64,000 nucleotides of DNA from Candidatus Enterococcus moelleringii. Lineage in GTDB: Bacteria > Bacillota > Bacilli > Lactobacillales > Enterococcaceae. Of the stretch, positions 33,078 to 42,119 are shown one piece after another. Numbering within the stretch: the first letter of the stretch is position 1; each line of letters opens with the position of its first letter. Location: the NCBI RefSeq assembly GCF_017377575.1, contig NZ_JAFREM010000030.1:1-64000 (forward strand), in the 5' to 3' direction. The notes under the pieces were generated by a model. That model was not told the DNA's origin and ran no database searches. It saw only the letters and a program-made list of their open reading frames with translations. The translations under genes and the position numbers were made by a program.

Positions 33078-35753
33078 TTGAAATCAAGAAAAGACGAAGT
33101 GCTAGACCTTTTGAAACAACAAAAGCAGGAAATGACGGCGCAAGAATTAGCCGATAAGATGGCCATGGATCGAACCAACATCAGTCGTTATTTAAACGAA
33201 CTAACTAAGGATGGCTATGTGAAAAAAATTGACGGCCGGCCGGTAAAATTCCAGTTTGTCCTGCAAACAACCGAGAACCATATTAACTTTGATAACTTAA
33301 TCGGCCGCGAAGAATCCCTGAAAAGTCAGATTCAAAAGTCAAAAGCAGCGATTTTATATCCCCCACGTGGGTTGCATACGATTATTTTTGGGGAAACCGG
33401 AACCGGGAAGACGATGTTTGCCGAATGCATGTATCGCTTTGCCGTTTCCTCTGGTGTGTTAGATGCCAGTGCACCCTTTATTACTTTTAACTGTGCCGAT
33501 TACGCGCAAAATCCTCAATTGTTATACGGACACATTTTTGGGGTGAAGCGGGGCGCCTTTACCGGTGCCGAAGAAAGTCGCGACGGATTGATGGCGCAAG
33601 CCGATGGCGGAATTTTATTCTTAGATGAAATTCATCGTTTGCCGCCGGAAGGCCAAGAGATGCTCTTTACCTTCATTGACAAAGGCATTTTCCGACCTCT
33701 AGGCGACAGCCAGGAAAAAACAGCCTCCGTTCAAATTCTTGGGGCCACTACCGAAACCAGCTCGACCTTTTTATCTACTTTTAACCGTCGGATTCCTATG
33801 CAGATCGAGCTGCCTTCTTTGGCGGAACGTTCTTTGGATGAGCGCCTGGCGATTATTAAGGAATTTCTACAGCAGGAAGCCAACCGCTTGATGGAAGAAA
33901 TCGCCATCGATAAGCGCAGTTTGCTGGGCTTCTTATTATATAGCGCTGAAGGCAACATCGGTCAGCTGAAGCGGGATCTGAAGCTGGTTTGTGCCAAGGC
34001 TTTCTTACATTATCAAACCACCCAAGATCAGGACAAGCTGATGATTACCGAAGAGGATTTGCCGCTTAACGTGCAAAAGGGTCTGTTGCGAATGAAGGAG
34101 CAGCCGGATCTGGGACCCTTCTTAGATAAGAAGAACTTGTACATGAGCTTCAAGCCGGGCACCGAAGAAGTTGTCTGGGGCCAAGACCCAGCCACCAGCA
34201 TGGAAGTTTATCATTCCATTACCTACAAGCTGGATACCTTGAATCAGGAAAACCTGACGGAAATCGATTTAGAAGAATTAATTTCCAATGATGTGGATCA
34301 GTATTTTGAGACGTACGTGGAAGAGCTGTCCCATACCAATGCCTACCGGGAAATTATTCCCGATGATCTATGGCAGTTGACCAATGAATTGTATGAGATT
34401 GCCGGCGAAAAATTACAACGGGAATATGATGAAAAGGTGCGCTTTGCCTTTGCCCTGCATTTGAATTCTACTATTGAAAGAATCAAAGCCGATCAAATTA
34501 TTCCTCACCCCAACTTAAACGAAATTCGCAAAAAGTATTCCAAAGAATTTCAGTTGGCAATTGAGCTGTCGGGCCACATTGAAGAAAAATACAATATTAT
34601 GATTCCCTTAGACGAAATTGGTTTTATTACCATGTTTCTAACGATGGAAATCAGCGAAGACAAACACCCGGACGAACGCCAGGTAGCAGTAATTGTAGTG
34701 ATGCACGGCAAATCCACAGCCTCCAGTATGCTGGAAACGGCACAGGATTTGTTGGGAACCAAAGACGGTATTGCTTTTAATATGCCGTTGACAGTCAAGA
34801 CTGAAGAATTGTATGGCACGATTCGCAATTACATTGCCGCCGAGAAGGAGCAGTTTTCAGAAGGGATTATCCTATTAACCGACATGGGTTCTCCTAATAA
34901 TTTCGGCAATCTGATTTCTCATGAGATGGGCATTCGCACCAGAGTGATCTCCATGGCCAGCACGATGCTGGTTTTGGAAAGCCTGCGTTTAGCTACACTA
35001 GGTCGTTCGCTGGAGGATATTTATCACAGTGTGATGACCATGTTCAGTAACATGATCCCATTGGATGAGCCGACGCAAAAGGATGGTAAGCGGGTCATTA
35101 TCGTTGCCTGCTTCACCGGCGAAGGAGTTTCTAAGCGTTTGAATCAAGTGGTTTCCCAGTTGGTGGATGCTAACGAGTTTGAAATTATCCAGATGCAATC
35201 ACTGGAAAGAGAAAGCTTCAAGCACCGGATTGATGAGCTGATTACTACTAAAGAGATCGCGGCGATTATCGGAACGATGGAGATTCATTACCAGCAAATT
35301 CCCTTTATCCCGGCATTGAATCTCTTCAATCGCCAGAAAATCTTAGAATTTCAAGATATCTTAGGAACCAAAATTTCGCTGCCGGAAATGGTGGATTCCT
35401 TAACCCAGGACTTTACACCGGAAATTGCGGTGAACGAATTATTTTTCTTAACCGAAGAAGCGATTCAGCGTATCCGCAAAAGCCGCGGGCTGATTATTGA
35501 TACCAATGTGCTGCAGGGGTTAATGATTCATATCTCCTTTTTGGTAGATAAAATCAAAAAAGACCTGCCGCGCCCGACCTTTAAAGGAGTGGAAGGCTAT
35601 CGGCAACAGAACATTTCCATGTTTGCCGAGGTAACTTTGCAGTTGAAACCGATTGAAGAACAATTCGGGGTACAGCTGACGGAAGATGACAAAGCTTATA
35701 TTGTAAAAACCTTGTTGGATAATAGTATTGAACTAGAATTGCACAGTGTGTAA
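33078..35753 (+). CDS. Sigma-54-dependent PTS operon activator, LevR/ManR-type with PRD and PTS domains
   Basis: The 891-residue product has an N-terminal winged helix (residues about 1-60), an AAA+ domain with GETGTGKT (Walker A), the sigma-54 contact loop GAFTGA, and FLDEIHRLP (Walker B), then PRD-type regions, an EIIA-Man-like part (VAVIVVMHGKSTASSMLETA with its His), an EIIB-like part and a final PRD. Such proteins read PTS phosphorylation state and activate RpoN promoters. I start at TTG 33078, 8 bases after AGGAGGTG. A -24/-12 promoter lies 63 bases past its stop, ahead of the PTS genes it most likely controls. Confidence 0.92.
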   Translation: MKSRKDEVLDLLKQQKQEMTAQELADKMAMDRTNISRYLNELTKDGYVKKIDGRPVKFQFVLQTTENHINFDNLIGREESLKSQIQKSKAAILYPPRGLHTIIFGETGTGKTMFAECMYRFAVSSGVLDASAPFITFNCADYAQNPQLLYGHIFGVKRGAFTGAEESRDGLMAQADGGILFLDEIHRLPPEGQEMLFTFIDKGIFRPLGDSQEKTASVQILGATTETSSTFLSTFNRRIPMQIELPSLAERSLDERLAIIKEFLQQEANRLMEEIAIDKRSLLGFLLYSAEGNIGQLKRDLKLVCAKAFLHYQTTQDQDKLMITEEDLPLNVQKGLLRMKEQPDLGPFLDKKNLYMSFKPGTEEVVWGQDPATSMEVYHSITYKLDTLNQENLTEIDLEELISNDVDQYFETYVEELSHTNAYREIIPDDLWQLTNELYEIAGEKLQREYDEKVRFAFALHLNSTIERIKADQIIPHPNLNEIRKKYSKEFQLAIELSGHIEEKYNIMIPLDEIGFITMFLTMEISEDKHPDERQVAVIVVMHGKSTASSMLETAQDLLGTKDGIAFNMPLTVKTEELYGTIRNYIAAEKEQFSEGIILLTDMGSPNNFGNLISHEMGIRTRVISMASTMLVLESLRLATLGRSLEDIYHSVMTMFSNMIPLDEPTQKDGKRVIIVACFTGEGVSKRLNQVVSQLVDANEFEIIQMQSLERESFKHRIDELITTKEIAAIIGTMEIHYQQIPFIPALNLFNRQKILEFQDILGTKISLPEMVDSLTQDFTPEIAVNELFFLTEEAIQRIRKSRGLIIDTNVLQGLMIHISFLVDKIKKDLPRPTFKGVEGYRQQNISMFAEVTLQLKPIEEQFGVQLTEDDKAYIVKTLLDNSIELELHSV

Positions 35754-35767
35754 TTCTAGTTTTTTTG
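35731..35767 (+). terminator. Terminator whose stem lies in the 3' end of the activator gene
   Basis: AACTAGAATT (inside the last codons) pairs perfectly with AATTCTAGTT just after the stop, followed by a run of T. It isolates the activator from the sigma-54 promoter downstream. Confidence 0.85.
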
Positions 35768-35815
35768 TGTGTAAGTTGGAAACCTTATCATATCAACCAC
35801 CGTGCAAGTAAAAAG

Positions 35816-35832
35816 TTGGCACAGTAATTGCT
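35816..35832 (+). promoter_or_regulatory. Sigma-54 (RpoN) -24/-12 promoter
   Basis: TTGGCAC-AGTAA-TTGCT matches the consensus TGGCAC-N5-TTGCW with exact spacing (GG and GC ten bases apart). It lies 45 bases before the PTS IIB start and just after the gene for a sigma-54 activator. Confidence 0.88.
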
Positions 35833-35876
35833 TTATATAAAAGTGAAAATAAAAAAACTTTAAGGAGCGTATCACT

Positions 35877-36197
35877 ATGAAAAGAATTATGTTAGTTTGT
35901 TCAGCTGGAATGAGCACAAGCCTATTGGTAACAAAAATGGAAAAAGCAGCCGAAGCAAGAGGAATGGAAGCGGATATTTTTGCCGTATCTGCCTCAGAAG
36001 CTGATGCAAAATTAAATGATGCAGAAAACCCAGTTGACGTTTTATTATTAGGACCACAAGTTCGTTTTATGAAAGCGCAATTTGATGAAAAATTAGCAGG
36101 AAAAAATATTCCATTGGAAGTTATCGACATGAAAGACTACGGCATGATGAATGGCGAAAGCGTCTTAGATACAGCGATTACTTTAATGGATCAATAA
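35877..36197 (+). CDS. PTS lactose/cellobiose-family IIB component
   Basis: The 106-residue product carries the phosphocysteine loop VCSAGMSTS at residues about 8-16, typical of the cellobiose/chitobiose IIB. It accepts phosphate from IIA and passes it to the incoming sugar. It starts at ATG after AAGGAG and is the first gene behind the sigma-54 promoter; the IIA gene follows after 12 bases. Confidence 0.92.
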   Translation: MKRIMLVCSAGMSTSLLVTKMEKAAEARGMEADIFAVSASEADAKLNDAENPVDVLLLGPQVRFMKAQFDEKLAGKNIPLEVIDMKDYGMMNGESVLDTAITLMDQ

Positions 36198-36209
36198 GGA
36201 GTTAGCAAG

Positions 36210-36539
36210 ATGAGCGATAAAATGACACAAGAGCAATTGGAAGCAATCATGGGTTTAATTATGAATTCCGGCAACGCCAAAAGCAATGCAATGGAAGCGA
36301 TTCAAGCCGCTAAGAAAAACGACTTTGAATTAGCAAAAACTAAACTTGCTGAAGCGGACGAAGCATTAGTTGAAGCACATCATGCCCAAACTGGTTTATT
36401 AACGAAGGAAGCCCAAGGCGATCAAATGACCGTTACCTTATTAGCGGTACACAGCCAGGATCACTTGATGACCAGCATTACCTTCAATGATCTAGCAAAA
36501 GAAGTCGTTGACATTTACCAACGTCTTGCTGACGAGTAG
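36210..36539 (+). CDS. PTS lactose/cellobiose-family IIA component
   Basis: The 109-residue product is a helical-trimer IIA with the phosphohistidine region LVEAHHAQTGLLTKEAQGD and the second conserved LAVHSQDHLMT segment. It receives phosphate from HPr. It begins after AAGGAG and is tightly linked to the IIB gene before and the acetyltransferase gene after. Confidence 0.92.
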   Translation: MSDKMTQEQLEAIMGLIMNSGNAKSNAMEAIQAAKKNDFELAKTKLAEADEALVEAHHAQTGLLTKEAQGDQMTVTLLAVHSQDHLMTSITFNDLAKEVVDIYQRLADE

Positions 36540-36550
36540 GAGATGATCCC

Positions 36551-37696
36551 ATGAAGCTGCCGCAAAATCAGGCAACTTTGCAAGCGGTAACGAATTTGAT
36601 TGAATATGCTTTTAATAAGCAGCAGCCAATTATTGATGATTCGTTGTTTCTGTCCCGCTACCAGCATGCCGATTGCTTTGGCACTTTCCATCATGAACAA
36701 CTGAGCAGTTTAGTGATGGTAAACCATTTTCAAGCGAAAGTGTTCGCAGCAACGGTGCCGATGGCGGGAATTGGCTATGTAGCCAGCTATCCTGAGTTTC
36801 GCGGAAGCGGCGGCGTTTCAGAGATCATGCAGGAAATTTTGGCGGACTTGTACGAAAGCGGCGTCGTGATTTCCCAGTTGGCACCTTTTTCCCAACGCTT
36901 TTACCGTCAATTTGGTTACGAGAACACCAGCCAGCAAAAAAAATACCGCATACCGGCCGCGGCCTTTGCTCACGTGACTAGTGAAAAAGCTGGTGAAATC
37001 AAACGAGGTACCTGGGATGAAACACAAAAAATAATTAGAGCTCTTTATCAAGAGGCTTTAACCAACGACCAAGTTGGAACAGTGGCAAGAGAAGCCTGGT
37101 GGTGGGAACGCCTGCAGGAGTATTATCCACATCGCTTTTACGCAGTATGTTATGACCAAAATCAGCAGGTCCAAGGCTATCTGATCTATCGTTTGCAAGG
37201 AGATACCTTCCTAGTGGATGAACTGGTTTATCTGAATGGCTTTGCTTTACGAAAATTAGTGACCTACATGAAGGCGCACGTTTCGTCCTTTAGCTGGTTT
37301 GCGTACGCTGCACCAGTGCACGAATGCTTGGAAGTTTGTTTTGCTGAGCAAGAGGCACTGGAGATCTCAGTGGCTCCTTACATGATGAGTCGAATCATCA
37401 ATTTACCGCAATTATTTAGTCATTTACCAATTGATGCTGACGAATTAATCGTGGAGGTCACTGAGGATCAACAATGTCCTTGGAATCAGGGAATCTGGCA
37501 GCTGAAAGCTGGCGAGTGTCAGCGAGTGGAAGGTTTAGAACCCGACATTCGAGGCAACATTCATGCTTGGACCGAGCTGATTTTAGGCAATCTATCTTTA
37601 GAAGAAGGTTGTTTGTTAGACAAATTTGAAGTAAACAATCAAAAAATCATGGCTGCCTTTCCAAAAGGCAAGCAATCATTTTACGATTATTTTTAA
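36551..37696 (+). CDS. Eis-like GNAT N-acetyltransferase
   Basis: The 381-residue product has the Eis architecture: an N-terminal GNAT domain with the acetyl-CoA loop VASYPEFRGSGGVSEIM (R-G-x-G-x, residues about 78-92), a second degenerate GNAT domain, and a C-terminal sterol-carrier-like part (WTELILGNLSLEEGCL). Eis proteins acetylate amines on peptides, aminoglycosides or other substrates. Its position between the IIA and IIC genes of one operon suggests an amino-sugar-related substrate, but that is an inference. It starts at ATG with AGGAG upstream. Confidence 0.82.
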   Translation: MKLPQNQATLQAVTNLIEYAFNKQQPIIDDSLFLSRYQHADCFGTFHHEQLSSLVMVNHFQAKVFAATVPMAGIGYVASYPEFRGSGGVSEIMQEILADLYESGVVISQLAPFSQRFYRQFGYENTSQQKKYRIPAAAFAHVTSEKAGEIKRGTWDETQKIIRALYQEALTNDQVGTVAREAWWWERLQEYYPHRFYAVCYDQNQQVQGYLIYRLQGDTFLVDELVYLNGFALRKLVTYMKAHVSSFSWFAYAAPVHECLEVCFAEQEALEISVAPYMMSRIINLPQLFSHLPIDADELIVEVTEDQQCPWNQGIWQLKAGECQRVEGLEPDIRGNIHAWTELILGNLSLEEGCLLDKFEVNNQKIMAAFPKGKQSFYDYF

Positions 37697-37875
37697 TTAG
37701 GAAATTAGGATGCCAGTCCAACTTTTGGCAGTAAATCAAGCAAGAAGCCAAAGCTCAAATCATGCTCTACTAAAGAAATAGAGAAGTATAGTTGGATGGT
37801 ATTCGTGGTGAGGATCAAACTCATTTTTCCTTGGAAAAATGATTACTTTATTAACGAACTAGGAGGAATTTTGAA

Positions 37876-39138
37876 ATGGATGGATTTATTAATTTTATGG
37901 AACGGCGCTTTATCCCGATTGCGTCTAAAATTGGGGCACAGCGGCACTTAGTGGCAATCCGTGACTCATTTATGGTAACAATGCCTTTAATGATTTTAGG
38001 GGCTTTAGCAGTAATGATCAACAACCTGTCACTAACGATTCCAGCGTTCGGCACCTTTATGGACGGAATCTTCGGCGGCGAAGCTTGGAAAGGCTTTGGT
38101 GGCGGTATTTGGAACGGTACTTTCGGTATTCTATCAGTGTTTGTCGCTTTCTTAGTGGCTTACAACTTAGCTAACAGCTATGGTAAAGATGGCGTATCAA
38201 CCGGGGTGGTTTCTGTAGCCTGCTTCTTTACATTAGGTGCAGCTACCAGCGGAATGAACTCAACTGGTTTATTCGTAGCCTTGATCGTAGCCATCGTTGT
38301 GACTGAATTGTTCCGTCGTCTGATCGGCAATCCAAAATTAGTGATTAAAATGCCTGACGGTGTTCCGCCAGCAGTTGCTAAATCATTTGCAGCGTTATTC
38401 CCAGCGATGATTACCATTTCATTATTCGGTTTAATTGCCGCAATTATTGGCGGTTTTGGTGTGGAAGATATGTTTGCAGCTTTCTATGCAATGGTTCAAG
38501 AACCATTTATGGGCTTGGCAAACTCTTATGGTTCAGCACTATTAATTGCTTTCATTACTCCATTCCTATGGTTCTTTGGATTACACGGTGCCAACATGAT
38601 CGATCCGTTCATGCAAGCCATCAATGCACCAGCAATCGAAGCTAATATGGCTGCTATTAATGCAGGTAAAGCAGCTCCTTATATTGTAAACAAACCATTT
38701 ATCGATTCATTTGTAAATATGGGTGGTACCGGGGTAACTATCGGTCTAATCATTGCGATTTACTTAGTTGGTCGTAAACACAAAGCCTTTATGGTGGTAA
38801 ATAACTTGGCAGCCGCTCCAGGTGTGTTCAACATCAACGAGCCATTAATGTTTGGTCTGCCATTGGTATTGAACCCAATCATGTTCTTCCCATTTATTTT
38901 GGCACCAATGGTCTGTGTAACGACAGCGTACTTTGCTACTAAATGGGGGTTTGTACCACCAGCAACATTTATGCCACCATGGGTAACACCACCAATTCTT
39001 GGCGGATTCTTAGCTACTCAAAGTATTTCTGGTGCCATACTATCAGCAGTGAACTTAGTTATTTCCATCGCAATGTACGTACCATTTGTAATGTTAGCTA
39101 CTAAACAAGAATTAAAACGCGAAGCAGCAGAAAAATAA
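37876..39138 (+). CDS. PTS lactose/cellobiose-family IIC component
   Basis: The 420-residue product is the membrane permease of the system, with about 10 hydrophobic segments, the N-terminal FMERRFIPIASKIGAQRHLV start, and the conserved FFGLHGANMIDPF and FNINEPLMFGLP segments. The latter, with its Glu, is the sugar-binding motif of this family. It starts at ATG after AGGAGGAA, 179 bases after the acetyltransferase gene, and completes the IIB-IIA-IIC set of the sigma-54 operon. Confidence 0.93.
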   Translation: MDGFINFMERRFIPIASKIGAQRHLVAIRDSFMVTMPLMILGALAVMINNLSLTIPAFGTFMDGIFGGEAWKGFGGGIWNGTFGILSVFVAFLVAYNLANSYGKDGVSTGVVSVACFFTLGAATSGMNSTGLFVALIVAIVVTELFRRLIGNPKLVIKMPDGVPPAVAKSFAALFPAMITISLFGLIAAIIGGFGVEDMFAAFYAMVQEPFMGLANSYGSALLIAFITPFLWFFGLHGANMIDPFMQAINAPAIEANMAAINAGKAAPYIVNKPFIDSFVNMGGTGVTIGLIIAIYLVGRKHKAFMVVNNLAAAPGVFNINEPLMFGLPLVLNPIMFFPFILAPMVCVTTAYFATKWGFVPPATFMPPWVTPPILGGFLATQSISGAILSAVNLVISIAMYVPFVMLATKQELKREAAEK

Positions 39139-39142
39139 GATC

Positions 39143-39186
39143 AAGCAAGGATTCAAGGATCAATGGATTCTTGAGTCCTTGCTTTG
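39143..39186 (+). terminator. Intra-operon hairpin, possible partial terminator
   Basis: AAGCAAGGA.TCAAG pairs with CTTGA.TCCTTGCTT, but the tail (TGTGTAACG) is poor in T. It may lower transcription of the glycosidase relative to the PTS. Confidence 0.5.
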
Positions 39187-39243
39187 TGTAACGAACAAAT
39201 AATCATCAATTAATCTTTCTAATCAGTCAGGAGAAAACAAACC

Positions 39244-40629
39244 ATGAAACAATTTCCAGCAAACTTTTGGTGGGGTGCTGCTACATCAGGCCCGCAAAGT
39301 GAAGGACGCTTTAACAAAAAACACGCTAATGTATTTGATTACCATTACGAAATCGAACCTGAGGTCTTTTACAATCAAGTCGGACCCGACACAGCCTCTA
39401 ATTTCTACAACAGCTATAAAGAAGACATCCAAATGATGCGCTCTATCGGCATGAACAGCATGCGTACCAGCATTCAGTGGAGCCGTTTGATTGACGATCT
39501 TGAAGCAAATACGGTCAATGACGATGCCGTGCGTTTTTACAATGGCGTCATCGACACGATGCTGGCAGAAGGCATGACACCAGTCATGAATCTGCATCAC
39601 TTTGATTTACCAGTGGAGCTGTTTGATAAATACGGCGGCTGGGAATCGAAAAAAGTTGTGGAGCTGTTTGTTGGCTTTGCTAAACGCTGCTTCGAACTAT
39701 TTGGTGATCGAGTTAAGTATTGGACGACTCACAATGAACCGATGGTAGTTGTAGAAGGGGAGTACCTGTTCCAATTCCATTATCCTAATATTGTGGACGG
39801 CAAGAAAGCAGTGCAAGTAGCCTATAACTTAAACCTAGCTTCTGCTAAAGCGATCAAAGCTTTCCGCGAGATGGCGATTGAGGATGCTCAAATCGGTACG
39901 ATTCTGAACTTGACACCTACCTATGCTGCTTCTGATAGTGAAGAAGATCAAGAAGCTGCCCGCATTGCAGAACTATGGAACAATAAAATGTTCTTAGAGC
40001 CAGCAATCTATGGTCATTTTCCAGCAGAATTAGAAGAGCTGTTGATTCGTGACAAGGTTCTTTGGGAAACGAACGATGAGGAAAAAGCCGTCCTGAAGGA
40101 AAACACGATTGATTTCTTAGGTGTGAACTTCTACCATCCAAATCGTGTGAAAGCGCCGGATGTCGCACCGAATTCGGTGGGCTCATGGATGCCGGATCGT
40201 TACTACGATGCTTATGATATGCCAGGGCGTCGTGTGAACTTGGACCGCGGCTGGGAAATTTATCCAAAAGCGTTGTATGATATTGCTGTGAACATCAAAG
40301 AAAACTACAAAAATATTCCTTGGTATGTGTCCGAAAACGGCATGGGCGTTTCCAATGAGGATCGTTTCAAAAATACTGAAGGCATGATCGAAGATGATTA
40401 CCGCATTGATTTCGTGCAGGAGCATTTAGAATGGCTGCATAAAGGAATCGAAGAAGGCTCAAAATGCTTTGGTTACCACATGTGGACGCCAATCGATTGC
40501 TGGTCATGGCTAAATGCTTACAAAAATCGCTACGGCTTTATTTCCAACAATATCCATACGCAAATCAAAACCGTTAAAAAATCTGGTCACTGGTTTAAAG
40601 AAGTGACGGAACAAAACGGTTTAAGCTAA
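39244..40629 (+). CDS. GH1 6-phospho-beta-glycosidase
   Basis: The 461-residue product is a GH1 TIM barrel that hydrolyses phosphorylated beta-glycosides delivered by the PTS. Seen: WWGAATSGPQSEG at the start, the acid/base Glu in TTHNEPM (about residue 163), the nucleophile Glu in YVSENGMG (about residue 362), and the phosphate-pocket segment AYKNRYGF with a basic C-terminal KKSGHWFKEV. It starts after CAGGAG. The usual sugar is 6-phospho-beta-glucoside, but with MupG next to it an amino-sugar product is possible. Confidence 0.9.
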   Translation: MKQFPANFWWGAATSGPQSEGRFNKKHANVFDYHYEIEPEVFYNQVGPDTASNFYNSYKEDIQMMRSIGMNSMRTSIQWSRLIDDLEANTVNDDAVRFYNGVIDTMLAEGMTPVMNLHHFDLPVELFDKYGGWESKKVVELFVGFAKRCFELFGDRVKYWTTHNEPMVVVEGEYLFQFHYPNIVDGKKAVQVAYNLNLASAKAIKAFREMAIEDAQIGTILNLTPTYAASDSEEDQEAARIAELWNNKMFLEPAIYGHFPAELEELLIRDKVLWETNDEEKAVLKENTIDFLGVNFYHPNRVKAPDVAPNSVGSWMPDRYYDAYDMPGRRVNLDRGWEIYPKALYDIAVNIKENYKNIPWYVSENGMGVSNEDRFKNTEGMIEDDYRIDFVQEHLEWLHKGIEEGSKCFGYHMWTPIDCWSWLNAYKNRYGFISNNIHTQIKTVKKSGHWFKEVTEQNGLS

Positions 40630-40647
40630 AATCTCAAGGAGGCAATT

Positions 40648-41745
40648 ATGAAACGAGAACTAGGAGTATCGATTTATCCGGATCACAGTGATCCCCAGGA
40701 GGATCGCCGCTATTTGAAAAAAGCTGCAGATCTAGGCTACACCCGCATCTTCATGAGTATGTTGGAGGTAACAGACGGCAAAGACAAGGTTCGTGAAAAA
40801 TTCCAAGGCATTATTGGCTATGCCAAAGAACTGGGCTTTGAAACGATTTTAGATATTGCGCCATCGATTTTTGATGAGCTGGAGATTTCTTATGACGATT
40901 TAAGCTTCTTTGCGGAATTGGGTGCAGACGGTATTCGTTTAGACGAAGGCTTCGACGGCAATAAAGAAGCGATGTTGACTTTTAACCCCCAAGGTTTGGC
41001 GATTGAATTGAACATGAGCAACAACGTGGCTTACCTGGAAAACATTTTATCCTATGAAGCCAACACACCATTCTTGTACGGTTGTCATAATTTCTATCCG
41101 CAAAGTGGTTCAGCGCTGCCCTATGACTTTTTCATTTCCTGCAGCCAGCGTTTCAAGCGCCAAGGAATCAAAACAGCGGCTTTTGTTACCAGCGCAGCTG
41201 CTCAATATGGCCCTTGGGATGTGAATGATGGCCTGCCAACTTTGGAAATGCATCGCTATTTGCCAATTGATTTGCAAGTCCGTCACATGTTCGCGACTGG
41301 TTTAATTGACACCGTGATTATCGGAAATGCTTACGCTTCGGATGAAGAGCTGGAAAAAGTCGCTGCTGTTGATCGTTATAAAGTAAGCTTAAGCGTGGAA
41401 GTCGTTCCAGAAATCAATGAGGTAGAAAGTAAAATATTAGCCTATGATAAGCATTTCCGTCGCGGCGATATCACGTCATCAATGGTTCGGTCTACTCAGG
41501 TTCGTGTGAATTACAGCGATGTGGAAAATCCGCCTCATGATAACCAGGAAGAATTCCAAGTCGGCGACGTAGTTATCGGCAACGACAAATTTGGTAAGTA
41601 CAAAAACGAGCTGCAAATTATTCTGGAACCTCATGCCGATGAGCGGAAAAATTTAGTTGGCAGAATCCCACAAGAAGAATTGATTATGCTGGAATTTTTA
41701 CGTCCCTGGTCGAAATTTCAATTTGTTACTGAGTCTCCGAGATAA
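40648..41745 (+). CDS. DUF871/MupG-like TIM-barrel protein (6-phospho-N-acetylmuramidase family)
   Basis: The 365-residue product has the DUF871 pattern: ELGVSIYPDHSDPQEDRRYL at the start, GADGIRLDEGFDG, LYGCHNFYPQ and a C-terminal cyclophilin-like part (VNYSDVENPPHDNQEEFQVG). In staphylococci the family member MupG cleaves MurNAc 6-phosphate-GlcNAc taken up by the PTS during wall recycling. Here it is 18 bases after the GH1 gene, with AAGGAGG upstream, so it is part of the sigma-54 PTS operon. Whether this copy is a muramidase is not shown. Confidence 0.85.
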   Translation: MKRELGVSIYPDHSDPQEDRRYLKKAADLGYTRIFMSMLEVTDGKDKVREKFQGIIGYAKELGFETILDIAPSIFDELEISYDDLSFFAELGADGIRLDEGFDGNKEAMLTFNPQGLAIELNMSNNVAYLENILSYEANTPFLYGCHNFYPQSGSALPYDFFISCSQRFKRQGIKTAAFVTSAAAQYGPWDVNDGLPTLEMHRYLPIDLQVRHMFATGLIDTVIIGNAYASDEELEKVAAVDRYKVSLSVEVVPEINEVESKILAYDKHFRRGDITSSMVRSTQVRVNYSDVENPPHDNQEEFQVGDVVIGNDKFGKYKNELQIILEPHADERKNLVGRIPQEELIMLEFLRPWSKFQFVTESPR

Positions 41746-41771
41746 AATTAGAAAACGATGAAATTTTCTAG

Positions 41772-41800
41772 TTGACAAACGCTTTGGCGCGGTGTAAAGT
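41772..41800 (+). promoter_or_regulatory. Promoter of the T-box leader
   Basis: TTGACA (41772-41777), 17-base spacer, TAAAGT (41795-41800). Transcription would begin near 41807, at the base of the T-box Stem I. Confidence 0.7.
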
Positions 41801-41806
41801 AATAAC

Positions 41807-42067
41807 AACTTAATCAATCGACAATGAAAAGAAGAGTAGCAGGTAAGTTGCTTTTAGAGAGTCTCTGGCAGGTGAAAAGAGACAGCAATTAGTTGTGAAC
41901 CACATCTTTGAGTCGACTAGCTGAAAAGAGTAGGTTAGTCCGGGAAGGCCCGTTACAGCTGTGGTCAGATAGACCAGTGGAGGCTGCATGTTGTGAGACG
42001 GCAGCGAAAAAAGGTGGAACCGCGTAATTTACGTCCTTTAGTCATTATGACTAAAGGGCTTTTTTAT
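41807..42067 (+). promoter_or_regulatory. T-box leader with first antiterminator/terminator; specifier probably CAC (His)
   Basis: Seen: the AGTAGCAGG start of Stem I, the terminal-loop segment CTGGCAGGTGAAAAGAGAC, the specifier region GTGAACCACATCTTTGAGT, and the T-box core AAGGTGGAACCGCG (42011-42024), followed by a terminator CCTTTAGTC/GACTAAAGG with T6 (42034-42067). Aligning from ATC-TTT-GAG places CAC (His) as specifier; counting from GAA gives CCA (Pro). His is favoured because similar His T-boxes precede amino-acid ABC transporters in Firmicutes. It controls the transporter genes below. Confidence 0.85.
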
Positions 42068-42119
42068 TTCCCCGACACTGGCAATGACCCAACGAGGCTT
42101 TTTCTGTAAAGAAAAGGCA

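Noticed and set aside
37715-37740. A second sigma-54 promoter before the IIC gene (TTTTGGCAG...)
   Set aside because: The -12 GC element is missing at the correct spacing.
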